Shown here one piece after another: positions 22,886 through 37,081 of a stretch of 64,000 nt of DNA. Source of the DNA: Euryodendron excelsum (Eukaryota; Streptophyta; Magnoliopsida; Ericales; Pentaphylacaceae). The DNA lies in contig CM065386.1 in assembly GCA_033060915.1 (NCBI GenBank), positions 4,849,501 through 4,913,500 of the forward strand, given 5' to 3'. The first letter of the stretch is position 1; each line of letters opens with the position of its first letter. The translations under genes and the position numbers were made by a program. A model generated the notes under the pieces. That model saw only the letters and a list, made by a program, of their open reading frames with translations, was not told the origin of the DNA and ran no database searches.

Positions 22886-24202
22886 AAACATCTGTGATCA
22901 CAACTCTCGCAATAAAACATGCATATCAGTGGTTTATGTTGTAGTTTCTGCAAGCTCGGACAGTTATTTGGATATGATCTTATTAATGGCCCAGGCAATT
23001 ACTATGAAGATTAACTTGGCATAGAGGCAGTTAAGGTGAGAACTTTGGCAATAAATCATATTGATTCATAATAATGTTTCACTAAATAATGTTTCCAAGA
23101 ATCCAATTAAGATTTCAATATTAATTACTAAAGCCTGCAACTTTAGAAGGAAATTTACCAATATTATAATGTCTTTAGTGTAATTAGGATTATAAACATT
23201 CTCTTAAATACTTGTATTAAGATACCGCTGTATTAACCACATCTGTACTTATTTTACTATATTAAGCAGGATTTGTTGCATTTTTTTTTTTGGGTCTCCT
23301 AAAAGTAAGATAGTGTTAATCTTGGTATCAAGAAGAAATTCCAAAAAAAAAAAAAAACTATTTTTTCTATTTTGATTTTCCAAAATGACCCACTAGCTAG
23401 TAGTTGATACCCATATGTCAAATTTTGTATCAGCCACTGAATTATTTTGTCTACATCCAAAAGTCAAAAATTTTAACCCAAAAAGAGTAATACTACTCTA
23501 ACAAAAAATTTGTACATATTTTTTATATAGAATTATATGGTTTTATGTATAACTCTTCTATTCTGATTTAAGTTTTCATGCAAAAATGGAGGTATCATTA
23601 ATGTACTGAAAAAGAAGAAAACCATGCTATCAATTCCACTAATGGAGTTCGGATTGGAACCTCTCCCAACTTGAGTCTATGTATAAGTCCAACATAACAC
23701 AGGATATAAGGTAATTGGCAAAAACATTATATAAGCTCTAGATATCATATTTCTATAAGTTGTGACCTAGGAGAGAGAGAATAATGGAAAGTTGTGAGTC
23801 GTTAAAATCAAAAATCAATTACTATATGTTAAAAAAATGTTAAAAGAGAGTTTAACTGTTATTTTTATTAACCACAAGCGTGTCTGGTCAGATAAACATG
23901 AGATCTCTAGTTCAATCATCCTTTAGCCTATGTATGAAAATTACATGATTTTCACGAGTTTGAATAAGTTTTAAGGCTTGGACAGGAAATAAAAAAAATT
24001 AATTATTATTTTTATTGCCATCATAATTTATTAGAATCCACATACATGTCTTTTTTTTTCTTTCTTTTTTGTTTTCCTTTGGGATCAAGCCTTTCAAGTT
24101 TTAACTTTGAAGACTTTGAAGACTTTGGAGAGAGAAAGAGAGAATCCAAACCGCGTGACCCACCAACAGCTTGTCGATACGATTTGAGTGAAGAAGAAGA
24201 CT

Positions 24203-24237
<35 letters not shown>

Positions 24238-24625
24238 CCTAGGCCTAGGGGGTAGGGTAAGCGCGCCGTTCTCGGTCCTTTCTTACCAAAACACCTCTTG
24301 GGGCTCTGGCATGAAGACCGTGATGATATAACCAATAAGAAACTGCCATGCAACAGCTGGGGCTCCCGCTTACCTTATATGGCTGGTTGGCCATTTCTAG
24401 ATTCAGGCCAATGAAGGAAAAATATGCAGGTCCCCGGGGGAACGACGGCGTTGTAATCGGAAGAGAATCTGAAAGGCGATTATGTAGTGGGGAGCACCCT
24501 ACTGTGGTCCCCCCATCTGGGGGTTATGGGAGGGAAGCGTAACAGGAGATCTGGCACGTAGGCCTCTCTTTGTACGAGGAAATATTAAGGCGGCTGGGGC
24601 AATAGCGACGTGGAAAGAGTACTGA

Positions 24626-24830
24626 CACGTGTAGGGTTCTGGGTGCCGGGTGGTGCTGGTTTTGGGCAGGCATGGTGGATTCTTGGTTTCTGGGGAAGCT
24701 GATCCTCCCCTGCACGGGAATGATTGGGATTTGTGGGAGAAAATATCAAAACTGACGAATCACTATTCTGCTTTCTCCAGAAAGTGTGTTTGATTCCCCC
24801 GTTGGATGAGTGGGGACCATTTCACACGTG
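24626..24830. promoter_or_regulatory. Two G-boxes in a GC-richer island
   Basis: CACGTG occurs at 24626-24631 (ACACGTGT) and at 24825-24830 (ACACGTGC). They are about 3.3-3.5 kb upstream of the SPL-like start and 1.9 kb beyond the TRM5-like 3' end. No ORF, rRNA or tRNA is present in the island. Confidence 0.3.
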
Positions 24831-26718
24831 CTAGCTCTTCTACTTAATCGCCATTGTTTTTTAACAGACACCCAGAAACAGCTCTCTTTCACACCAAGGC
24901 ATGGGTCTCATTACATTTTGCAAGGCCGATCCAGACTCTGGGGTCTAACGGGATAATATGTTGAAAAATGCTAGCATAGCACCCCCTAAGATTTTAGGTG
25001 CAATGAAACTATATATATTTTTTTTTTGGATCAAAAATTTGGTTAATGAAAAATAAAAATGTAAGAAAAAAAATTAAAATTTCTCTTTTATTTTATTTTT
25101 TTTCTCAATTTTTCGTTTTATTTACTTTTTTTTCTTGATAAATCAAAGTTACAAACACAGCATAAAATGAAATAAAAGAAAAGAAAATTCATTCCCCTAG
25201 GGTCGGTGTTTCCTAATGGGAGAGAATAGGTGAGCGTTGGTGTTTCCTAGTGATTGCTATAAGGCAACCAGGGTTTGGAGTAACTGTAAGTCTTGACTTT
25301 ATGCAACTTGTGTAAAAGCTTTGCCTACTTCAGGCAAAGTTTCCAAACATCACCCCCTCTCTCCTCTTCCAGTTTTGTTTGCTCCTCTACACAAAAGTGT
25401 GTGAGGTATTAATACACTAGTGCCTGGACTGGACGAAGATTATTGTGTAGATATGAATCTGAACTGAGATATTCTCTCTCTCTCTCTCTCTCTCTCCATA
25501 GCATTCACACCTTCTGGACCATTTTGTCCCCATCCTACTACACCGCATTGCAGCATTAGTCCTACTTCACAGTAGGCACCCACATCTCGTACATGTTTTA
25601 CACCTACATTTTTCTATGGGCTGGCAAGTGGCAAGATCACAGATCAAAGTATCAAACAATGTTACGGGTAAATCTAGACCGTTCAAAGTGGACAACAAAA
25701 CTACTATTAAGTCAGATATATATATAAACATCTATATAATAAAATACAATTTTTTCTTTTAAAATGCCTCCCCCACCAATTTGACAACTCAAATTCGGTT
25801 TTATATTACATTCAATTATTAAGATCAATTTAACCTTTTATCACAAACCAAATTTCCGCCCAAATAAGTCATGTAAATCTCATTACTTGTAGAAATCTTC
25901 TAAAACTTTTTTTATTGTTGTCTAGACAATTTTTTACATTCACGTTGATTCCATGCCTTTTTCACATTCACATATTATAGTGTATTGTTCATATTTAATT
26001 TATCAAAAATTAAATAAAATATTTTGTTAAAAATACCGTAAACACGGGTCATATTTAATATATATATATATATATGTATTGTCTTTCAGAAAAAAACAAT
26101 TACTATTATTTCTTGATCGTACATTTGGCTTCTTTGCTTACCAACAAAAGAAGTCGCCGTCAGTCTGTTCGTTGTGTTTCTACATAAAAGCAGCAAGTAA
26201 CAAAGTCTGTCAGTCTCAGACCAAAAAAGCTAGGTATGTCCCAGATGTGTCAGGGAGCATATAAGCTCTAACATATATATATATATATATATATTTGTGT
26301 GTATGTACGAAAGCACCCTCCTGTCCTTCCCCCGGAGTTAGGAGTCCTCGTGATCTTTGTTGATTCTTGTTTTTTTCATTTTTAATCAGGCATTACGGTA
26401 AAAACCCAATTGGAAATCGGGTACAACTTGGTCACTACCCCCATTCAACTAGGAGACTTTTTTGTAAAAATAAAAAATAGAGTGACACGGGGGTAAAGAG
26501 CAGGTAAAGAAGAGAGAAATTAACAGTTCAAAAAAGCAAACAAATTTAGCGAAAAGGTTACGAGGCTCTCTCTAGTTATAGAAAGAAAGTTGCTGGAATG
26601 TCACCTCAATGCTACAACAAAAATTGAAAGAAAATGATTTTTCATTTACAAATTAATGTGTTATATAACATAATTTAATCTAGTTTATGAGCTAGTTTAT
26701 CCTTCAAATTCAAGTAAC

Positions 26719-29700
26719 TTACATATTTGACATTGCATTTGCGAATGCCACGTTCTTGGGGAGAATGAATGATGCACACAGCATCCATTTTCCCGGTGCA
26801 ACAAGACGAACTCTATGTATTTTTACCTCAAATGCCACTTCTGACAACGCAATTCTTATCCGCTGCATTACGATTTCCATCCAAAGAGAAATTGTAATTA
26901 ATCGGGAAGGAAAGGAGGAGATAAAATCAGACCCCAAAATCTAAGTCCACTAAACAGTGGAAAATTTTACAATGCTCCTGTGACAAGAACCATACCTCAT
27001 GAAAATCGAACTCTGGATCTTGGGACTTTGAGAATCCATAAACATGGATCTTTGGCATGGTAATTTCTCCATCCTTGGGCTTGGTTCTCAATATTCCCCC
27101 GAATACATCTACGAAATTGGGTAAAAAAACTGAGAGACATACAGAGTCATAATGGTGAATGTTAACTTCACCAAATTTAAAAATCCAAACTGATTCTGTA
27201 GTAGCTACTTTGACCGAAAGTTGTCTCACAAATACTTATCATGTGCGGCATTAGACATGGATGAAAGATTAAGGACTCTTCTTTCATCTTATATGGCAAA
27301 AAATATAAGCACAACATACTAAGACAAATAATGCATCCAGTTTACCATTTCTAATGCAGTGGTAACCTCCAATTGACCATGGGAGGTGAAGAGTCAAGCC
27401 TGACAAACAAAATAATCACTACATTTCCAAGTATTTCATAAAAAGAGATTTCCATACTTCCCCATGCTGTGAAAAAAGTCATTTTAATAATTTGTCGATT
27501 TCTTTGTGAAAGCCTAATTCCACTACATTGTCACATAAGACAAAAACGGTTGGTTCAAGTTGTAGGATCCATCCATTGTACTATTGTTTAAAAGTTTATC
27601 CGATTAGATATCCACAAGCCTAATTTCACATATTTTGATATCATATTGCCCTTGTAAGAAAATTATAAATCTTTGGTCAAGATATTAGTTGAACTCCTAT
27701 TCCCAATTACAGAATAGAAGTGTTCCTGGCTTTCCCCCCAAATTAATGCATCAGCAGCTGTTCTAGTAAACTGAGGAATTAAATCAGATCCTCCTCCTCA
27801 CCCATATGAAGTCGCATGTACTTCCCAGTAGCTTGTACTTCCCAATGCTAATCAACCAAACCCACCCAACCCAAAACCCCAAAAAAAGAAAAAAAAAAAA
27901 ACACATCGTGGAATTGCTTTGGTTACATGTTATTTGGAAGAATGTAATTAAAATATAACCAGCATGGCAGTAGTGTATTGTTTTTGGGAAATGAGTATGT
28001 GAAATGAAAAAGTGAATATGACATTTGTATACTTGAGCCTTCCCTTCTATACGAAACCTTCCCACTCTAAGCGCAACCTGCCAGCAGCATCCTATTCTTC
28101 CTCACCAACAGCAGAGCAGTGCTGAAGCTTGCCTATCAAAAACTCATGTAAGATTTTTTATTCTTAAGACCTGATGATTACTTTTTGGCTGATCCAAATC
28201 TTTTTATTCAATCAATTTTTCCATTTCCCCAATCCCCAATAACTCAAAAATTTGTCACATATGACTGGCATGTGATAAATGTATAATCCAATGGTCAATT
28301 TTGTGAAATGTGGATCTGCCAAAAAGTTATGAATGGGCATTGAAAATAAAAAGTCTTGCACCAAGTGTAAGTGGATCTAGCCCCTATATACATACATATA
28401 TTTTACTTATCATATATACACACGTGTAAACCTATATTTCCTATAAACTTGTGGTCAGTATTATAAACTGTTCAATGCAGATGGAACTGACACCAAGAGT
28501 TTGATTTCATGGTATGTGATCCCAGCTAGATTTCTTGTGTGTGTGTGAACAAAGAACAAAAACCTGGAAAAACAAAAAGGGTGACCCAGCTAATTTTGGA
28601 TAAAGAAATGGTCACTGCCGACCACCACCGGGAAAACAAGGATACCACATTGCTGCTTGACAAATCACCTGGAAATGATGATCATATAGCATTAATTAAG
28701 AAGAGAACGTGAGAGAAGTAATCAGCCTGCAATCCCAACAGCAAAATTTTTATATTCTGCGTCTGGGTGCCTCCCCTATGGATAGAGCATTGACAATGAA
28801 GTTAGACCATAGGTTAATTTTGTTGAAAAAGAAAGAGTGAACCTGGAAAGTAAACCGATCATTTATGTGTATGTTCCTGTTCCATTGCCCACTCACTTTT
28901 TTAACTAAGTACTAACATTTTCAGATCCATTGCCCTCTGCACCAAAAAAATCATTTAAAACTTCAGGCTCATTTGTTATTTACACCATTTCTTGTATAAT
29001 TCCAATACCTTCTCCACTCTTTCATATATGGTATTAATGTACTAACTTTTAGGGCATTGCTTGGATCAATCGTAAGCCAAGCATAAGAATGCAAGTTCAA
29101 GTTTGAGAGCAGCCACTTGTACAAATAATGCCAAAAGTTTGGTCTATCTGCAGTCTTGCCCCTACCGCACCCTGGATTAACAAAGGACCAACAAAAGGTA
29201 ATGTCCATTTTTAGGTACTAAATTTGGGGACTAAACTACCAGTACTCATAGCAATTCTTTCGATTTGTAAACTGACTTTTTATCCAAGTGCCCAACAAAC
29301 TGCTGTCACTGAATTTTTTAAACTCCAAAGACAAATGCCTGATAACCACTGCTCACTCAATATAGCCTTACTTCCTTATCAAAAGGTCCCCAATATGCAT
29401 CTCAAATATTCAACTCTTAAAGAAGTGATATGAAGGAGATAACCGGAGCCAAAGAAGGCCCTAGCAAAATACCCTACTCTGCTAGCCCTAATAAGAATCC
29501 TAGAAGTCATGTACTGCCGCTAAGGTTATTCTCAGGACCTCTGTCCCAGGGAAAACTGGAAGAAAATCTAGCCACCTTGAAACCATTCGCATCACCTTCC
29601 CTAATTAATAAATTCCTATGGTCCAAGGAAACAAGCAATGAATGTCTTTTAAATCCTTGAAAATATATCTTCAAGTACATACCAGTTAAAATAGTTGAGC

Positions 29701-32700
29701 AAGAGTAAAAATGATAAACTAGATGAGCAACTCTAAATATTTAATTTCAAAACACGAAATTTCAAGGATGAAAGAAAAGGAGAAATATGTGCGCTTGCAG
29801 AATGATAATATACCTAGATACTCTGCAGCGTCATTTGGCAAATTCATTACCACTTGTGTGATAGATGGAGCTTTTTGACTTGCAAATATAGCATTGATAA
29901 ACCTCCTCCCATCCATATTAAAAACCTGGAAGCAGACAAACAAAATATTTAAGCCCATCATGACACAACGCAGTGGAATTGCAGATATCAAAATATAATA
30001 TATATAAAAATATATAAGTATATGTTCACATACACGTATACTATATATGAACATGTACATAAACTTCCCAAATTGAAAAGGAATATTTGATAGGGGATGC
30101 AAATGACGACATTGATTCGTATGTGGTGTGCTGGGAAATTTGAAACAGAAGACACCATTCTATTCAAAAGACCATAACATTTTAACTTTATAGAATATGA
30201 AAATCACATAAACTCATAAATCACGCTAACAACAAGATTCCATGAACAATAGAAACTTCAGTTAAACTCTCAAATGAAATCACACAACTATGCAGTCCAA
30301 ATATTACATTCATTGTCCCACATACAATTTTAATGCAAATGCAATCCCCAAAAGATTTAATTCTTTTCTTTTTGTCCTCCAATTTGATAAAAAAAAAAAT
30401 CCAGAGAATAATTATTTCATCACCATGCTATCAATTGGAAGTAGTTTATAATTATTTCTGTGGCATCTCTTCAGCAATCAAAAAAAAACAATTTTTACAG
30501 CACAATCTGATGCCAGTAGAAGCATTTTTCAATTATACTTCTTACAATGGAAGACAGACAGAAAGCAAGAACCATTGAATTGCATGACTGGCCAAATTAA
30601 TACCTCTATCTTCCTCTCAAGCTTGTTGAGGACACAATTCTTCTCCAGATATTCAACAGCATAAGGGTTTAAATCGTTAGCATATACACGTTTCACTTTT
30701 CTTGCTGCAGATATAGCTATAGGACCTACCCCAGCAAAGACATCACCTGTTAATTGCAGGGGGGAGAGCACAGACACAGGTAAGCACCTCAATAGAGATC
30801 GTATTAAGAATTTTCAGAAAGCAATTGAATATTTTAGGAGAGCGAAGTAAGTAACTAGAAATTTGCCAGGTTTAGGGAGGAAGAGAGAAATAAATACTCT
30901 TTAATTACTCAGAAAACGTTAGAGCAGATAAAAAAAAAAACCCCAAAAAAAGGGTTACTTAACTGCAGAACTAGAAGCATTGCTTCATATAATGCTTTCA
31001 TGCACTCTAAAACAGAGAACACTAGCATTATAAGTTAAAAGGAGATCAAGATTAAACATCAGGAATTTTTTCGGGACATTTGAAGCATCAGGAAACATTC
31101 ACAAGTACGAATTACTCAAAGTTTCATATGTCATTGCCAAACAACCCCTACCTCTGACAATAGGGAATAAATAACATGTGATGATAAATAGATGCCTGTA
31201 AGAAATCCTAACAGATTAAGAGTCGGTTGGCTGAAATTTTCTTCAGCCCATTAGCCTACCACATCCTAGTTTGCAACTCTTATCCTTTTTCTTATTTTTT
31301 TTAATGAAATGGAAAAGTAGACAACTAAAGAAAATTACACAGAAGTGGGTCTGGGGAAAGGGGTTCCCTAATATTCAATCTCATTTGTACGAGCAGTATC
31401 TCAATTGATGCAATAAGAAAGCCATTAAACCACAATTAGGACCTGAAATACTGTTACTACCAAGTGGGATTGCAAATACTAGTCAACATCTTCATACAAA
31501 ACTGCAAATTACAGATAGAACGAACACAGTACTGATTCAGTGCATTATTTATTAGGTTGGCCTATAAGATTCTTTGTCATGCAACACCACCACTTGGCCA
31601 CATTCCGATCTGGTTTTCAGTTTGCCACTCCTTGAACAGTATTCAGGAAGTAATTTTAATTTCTGGACTTTGTAAGATCAAATACATATAATCTAAACAC
31701 TAAAATGATAAGCAATAACAACAGAAATAAGGAAAACCGGACTGGATGCGAGATTCAGAATCAGAAACAAAGTAATTAATCCAAAAGGTTAGAGAACGCA
31801 TTATGCTAATGAAAAACATCAGAAAACGTGATGAAAGTGAGAGAATATAAACATACAAACAACATCATCACGTGTAAAGCAGTTCACAAGCCTCTGCCTC
31901 TCAGTTGCTAGCCTTGAATTCCAATACCTGCATAAAACAATACGAACAATTAAATCCCATCAACATGATTATTTTCACTTATCTTTTCTTTGAGTCTTAG
32001 ATTTAGACCCATGTTTCTAGAATTCAAGAAGTGAAATGATATTCTACATACTGAAAAAAATGAAGTTTCAGATATATAGAGAACCCATGCGCCAGCAGTT
32101 ATCAGCACACTCCAAGCCTCAAACATGTAAACAGTTAGACCTCTAGGCAAACTGCATAAAGGAATGCTGGCTTGATGGGTAAACGAGGATTTCTAAAAGG
32201 GTAAAGAATATCAGGCTAAGTCCATAAAGCAAAACGATCTTATGATCCTTAAATTTATTTTTGAATGTAAACAATTTTAAATTAAACACCTAACTGCAAA
32301 ATATCTTTCTCAATAGTAAAATCACATTTTAATTCAAAATACCTTAACAGTTACCAGAAGCAGTTGGCTGTTAGTTTAATTATCCGGAAAAAAAAAAGGC
32401 AGTTAGCTGTCCGTAAAAATTAACAAATATTTAATCTCCAATACCTAAGGCAAACCCACTTCACTACCATCAGACATAGTGCACCGCGCTCTACATAATA
32501 GACACAATTAAACCTCCGATTTTGCTTTGGGTATGTAAGATAGGCAGCTGCAAGTCCATCTCAAAAAAAAAAAAAAATTAGCTACAACCCATGTAGGCTA
32601 TTCTGCTGGCCATGGAATCACAATACCATCTATGGTGCCCATGAACCATAATCAGGCTCCCCCTTTAGAAACAGAGCAGAAATTTTTTTGCACAACATCC

Positions 32701-35700
32701 CAAAATCTCCTCGCATTACTGCATGAGAATATTTCCTGTTTCTTTCAAGCTTAAAATCCGTCAATCCACCAACTATGCCAGCTAAGGATCCAACAGGTAT
32801 TCCCTCACACATCAAACTGGAACAACTGAAACAAGAAGTCAAGTGGAAATATGTGGGTTTTCATCCATGGAAATGATAGTTGAGCTGGTCAAACTTCTAG
32901 TATGTTAAGCCATGAAGTTGATTGATTAACAATTTCGAATTAGTACACCAAGAAAACAAACTCTTGCAATGTAAATTTCAGAATCATCTTCACTTCTATG
33001 CAACAATGAGACATAAATGGGTGCTAGAAGGTTTAGTTTCAGGGGAGATCGATTCAAAGGCTTCAGAAATCTTGGTCAAGGTGGACCTATTCATGTGTCA
33101 ATGCCAATAAGCAAACTTAAGGTACTTGGAATTTGAAAAGATAGAGGCCTTTTGAGTATTGAGTAATGATATGATAATTTTCTCATTTGAGTAAATCTGC
33201 ATTAAATTAGGATTAATTCTCCACCAGATTGAAAGGAATGAAAACCTACACTGTCGCTAAATCAACATGAAAACGCAGTCCATTCTCAACTACTGTAGTC
33301 ACGAGAGAGTGATTTCCAGCTAAAACTTCAAGCTGCATTGTCCTATAGTCATTATGAATGGCATCAATCTTATTGACAACTGTTTGAATCTTTGGCTTGT
33401 TTTTATCCAAGACTACCTGATAACGAAAACAACCTCTGGCTGTTAGAGACGGTTTATGAGAACACCTACAAAGCTACTTAATTTTAAATGCATTACTAAT
33501 GGCAATAATATTTAGAAAATAACGTACCTTTGCAATAAGCTTCTTATATGGAAGATGTTCATCTCTCAGGTTCAGATGGGCAATATGCCCAACTGTTTCA
33601 AAAGCTGAAGGAACAATCATATCCTTTGGCAGTAAGGCCTCTAAAATCTACAAGAAACACATGAAGGATGGGAGAGCGCACGGACATGGAGATACAAGAA
33701 CCACAAGCCAGAGACAGAGACGGACTAAAACAGAGAGAGACAGAGACAGAGACAGAGACAGAAAGCCGTATAGAGGAAGAGGATGAAGAAGAACAAGAAC
33801 GAACCTAACAAATTTTCAAAAACTAGCAAGCAAAAAGGTTCAGAGAAAACAAAAGGCAGCCAAAAAAAAAAAAATGATGCACAAATAAAGAAAAGAAACA
33901 TGCTTAGAAATTGTATCTTTCGGGTTGAATACCTCATTCATCTGCCAGTAACCATAAAACAAAGTCAGGTTGCATCTCACAAGCTCAAAAATTGAAAGCG
34001 TATCCTTCCTCCCATCCTCTTTTAGCACCACCTGAAAAGTATAATTAGAATATTTGATATAATGTCATAAAAATAAGAAAATAATGGGATAACTCATTTT
34101 GAATTGAATGGGGAACATGTGCATTTTACCATACAATAAAATACAGAACAAACATTTACATACTCGAATGAATTGAAAGGCCGGGTTGTATCAAGTCCAC
34201 ACCTCCCAACACACCACATTTGGGGGGACCAACTCTGTAATGGCCTCTCTCGCAAAAAGGAATAGCAGGAATTAGGGTGTCCAACTAGCAATTTACAAGT
34301 GAACTTACAATGTAGACAAAATTCTTCGTTCGCCAGTAACAGGGATTTAATTACAATCTGCATCCCATAGTATCCGGCTATGTTACCTAGACTAAGGTAT
34401 GGGTACGTGTCCATGTGTTGAATTCATCTAATTCTTATGTACCAGGACATTTGGACATGGCTAAATTTCATATTTCTTAAATACTTCTTTTGCTTTTTTA
34501 AGATAAAATGATTTTTACAACTAAAATATAACAATTCATGCATCAAATGAAAATTCTATGCTTAGTTCTATAGCAAACTCAATTATTTATACATACTCCA
34601 TAGATGCATGTCCAATAAGCCATATCGAACTTATATCCCATACAAATATCCGAGTATGGAGTGTACGACATGCACATTTCACAAATTTAGAAGAGTTCAG
34701 GTAATATAGGTACCCAGCAAACTATAAAAATCAGCAATAGTCATATAGCCCATGCGTGGGGATGCTTTTTGGATTATGTACCACCCTGAAACTTACTCCA
34801 CAATAGATGATTTTGTTTATTGTACATGAAATCCATATTATAATTCTAACTAGTAGACAAGCTTTCTATAGTCTAGGAAAAATACATGGTGACATAACTA
34901 TCATAGTAACATAGCATTGAAAAGCCTCTATAAATTGCATCAGCCTAGAAAACCACAACCAGGACGAGTAAATGTGAGAGGAACTCCACAATATCATCAC
35001 CTACAAAGTCTTCAAGCTACTACCACAAATAGCACTATCAATTTCAGCCCTTAGTTACTCTAGTGAATTGGAGCAGATACCCATTATAGAAAAGCCAACG
35101 TGATAACGCTAACAATAGCATTGACAACAGTCTAGTATTACTAATCCAGGAACAATTGTCGTAGTACTGCGCATCATCCTATATTATTAAGCATACGAAG
35201 GACAGAATTAGATTCAAGTGAAATTCAAAAACATAAGCAACTCACAGACGATCAAAAGAATGTTGGAACAGACACCTTAATTGCCTCAGGCAACTGGTTC
35301 AAGCCTTTGCCGGCATACCTCTCATCCAAAAGCAACAACCGAGTCGAACCCCTCCACTTCCTCCCCTTAAACTCATCCCCAAGCAACCCACTCAAGTCCT
35401 CCCCTTCCTCTTCTCCCTCTTCCTCAACAACCTCCACCACAGCAAACTCGTTCTTCCCAATCCCTTTCTTCTGCCTCTTCTCCCTCTCTTCCCCTTCTCC
35501 CTTCTTCCTCTTCTTTGGCCGCGACATCTTGGCGAGATTTCTAAACTTCACAAAACCCCGCGAATTGAATGTCTTTGCCAGCTTATTCCTATACAGCACC
35601 GGACTCAATGGTTCGACGTCTCCCTCAGCTTTTCCATAAATTCGCCGATCAAGAGACACTAAACTCTCACTGTCATCGTTGGAAGTAAAATTGTTTTGAT

Positions 35701-36181
35701 CTTTGAGGAGGTGCTTGAACTCGTCTTCGACTTCGTCACCGGGAACCCTAGCAATATTGCGAATGCGAGGCCAGTTCAATAGGTGGCCTCGGAGGCGGCT
35801 TTCAAGGGCGAAGCAGTGTTCGGATGGGACTCGAAGGGCGGCAATGTCGAAAACGCGAGTGAAGCTCTCACTGTCAATTAACTCGTCGTCTTCTGCTTCT
35901 TCTTCTTCTTCCTCTTCGTCTGGTAGTTTGTAGTCAATGGTAGACGTGATGGGAGGGTGGGGGTGGCGGTGTTGGGAGGGTTTGTGGCCCTTGTGGAGGG
36001 AGGGTCCATAAGAGAAGGCTTGGTCCAGGGTGGCGGCGGTGGCGGCGGCGGCGGCGGCGGTGGTGGAGAGGAGCGAGACTGAGAGGAGTTTGGGGAATGA
36101 TGAAGGCTTAGGGAAGAAGCGGGGTGGAGAGAGAAAGGTAAAAGGAAGTGAGTGAGGTCGCAGCACGATTTTTGTGATCAT
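26719..36181 (-). CDS. TRM5: tRNA (guanine37-N1)-methyltransferase, TRM5/Met-10+ type
   Basis: Nine exons (36181-35276, 34031-33933, 33647-33528, 33416-33250, 31927-31857, 30746-30604, 29925-29814, 27108-26996, 26862-26719) join in frame to give 624 aa. The Met-10+ domain includes the SAM-binding motif [15 protein letters not shown] (456-470), [16 protein letters not shown] and the NLP motif (530-532, [12 protein letters not shown]). The C-terminal blocks [19 protein letters not shown] and [17 protein letters not shown] are also typical. TRM5 makes m1G37, which protects the reading frame during translation. The N-terminus (1-45) is basic and Ser/Pro/Ala-rich like an organelle transit peptide. 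A Lys/Arg-rich segment at 221-239 resembles a nuclear signal. The linker is longer than in fungal enzymes. By position it matches Arabidopsis At4g27340. Intron 7 is 2.7 kb and contains no gene. Confidence 0.93.
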
Positions 36182-36711
36182 GGTGACTTCCCAAAGAGCA
36201 GTGTTAACAGGAGGGTATTATCCGCGTTCGGAGCTGTGGAATTATGGAAAGGAATGGAAAATTTATTAATTTTGTTTTTGATTTGGGACTTGAGAGGGGG
36301 AAGAAATGAAAGAGAAAATATGTGAATAATCATAAGGAGTTTAGAGAGAAATTTTTTGTCTAAAACTAAATAAAATATCGCTGTTCCATATTAGGTCTAA
36401 TGACTATGTAATCACTAATCACAAATATAGGATTTGAATTCCCTCAATTCTATGATTTGAAATAAAGATTTTCATTTCATTGATTAAGATGTTGACACGT
36501 TAACTAATATAAAAATAAAAAGTTTAGATGAGTTGACTAAAATTTATTTAAAAATAAATAATCTTACAGTTATATATAAAGAAATAAATTTTAACACAAA
36601 AAAACATAGTTTTAGTAAAATATGTGATACAATTACAACTAATCCATTGATTATGGAATGAATTTCTCTATTTCAACTTATTAAATGGAGAAAATCCAAA
36701 TTTACAAATAT

Positions 36712-37081
36712 TAGAAGTGTTCACTGGTCGGTTGGGTTAGATTGAGGAATCAACTGCCACCCAAACCGACCACATCAAGTTGAATAATTTTAGAACCGCA
36801 CTCGACTCATATGGTGATTGGATTGATTGAGGTTGGGTTGGGTTGGATTTTGGTACAAAATCAAATTTTAGTGTAAAAAAAGTTATGTTGAGTTGGGTTG
36901 AGTTGATCAGATCAGGCTAAAAAAAAAATTAAAAGAAATACCTGTCACCGAAACCAAATATAGTCAATTTGATTAAAATTCACGCATTATCCACTTATAA
37001 GATAATCAGTTTGAGTCGATTTTGTGTCACGTCAGTCCGATGGGTCTCGGGTCGGGTGGCTGGTTATTTTGAACACCCCTA
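36712..37081. mobile_element. hAT-type MITE with 8-bp target duplication
   Basis: A 370-bp element with terminal inverted repeats TAGAAGTGTTCA and, at the other end, TAGGGGTGTTCA (10 of 12 match). Both sides carry the 8-bp duplication ACAAATAT (36704-36711 and 37082-37089), the size typical of hAT elements. The interior is full of 'ggttgggttgg' and 'gggtcgggtgg' motifs on one strand. No transposase is encoded. It lies about 0.5 kb upstream of the TRM5-like start codon. Confidence 0.88.

Larger units (their letters stand above)
21330..26600. other. Intergenic region upstream of the SPL-like gene
   Basis: It contains the SPL-like 5' UTR and TATA region (TATATA motifs about 21480-21510). The rest is AT-rich sequence with MITE-like remnants (22750-22885, 23480-23550), GA repeats (24206-24236), a CT repeat (about 25471-25496) and TA repeats (26055-26075, 26275-26295). 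A GC-richer island at 24230-24900 has two G-boxes. No coding gene could be supported. Confidence 0.5.

Noticed and set aside
24021..24353. 110-aa minus-strand frame
   Set aside because: Low complexity from GA repeats and A/T runs; no domain or splice context.
25300..25340. Hairpin 'ctttgcctacttcaggcaaag' as a microRNA precursor
   Set aside because: The stem is only 8 bp, far too short, and matches no microRNA I know.
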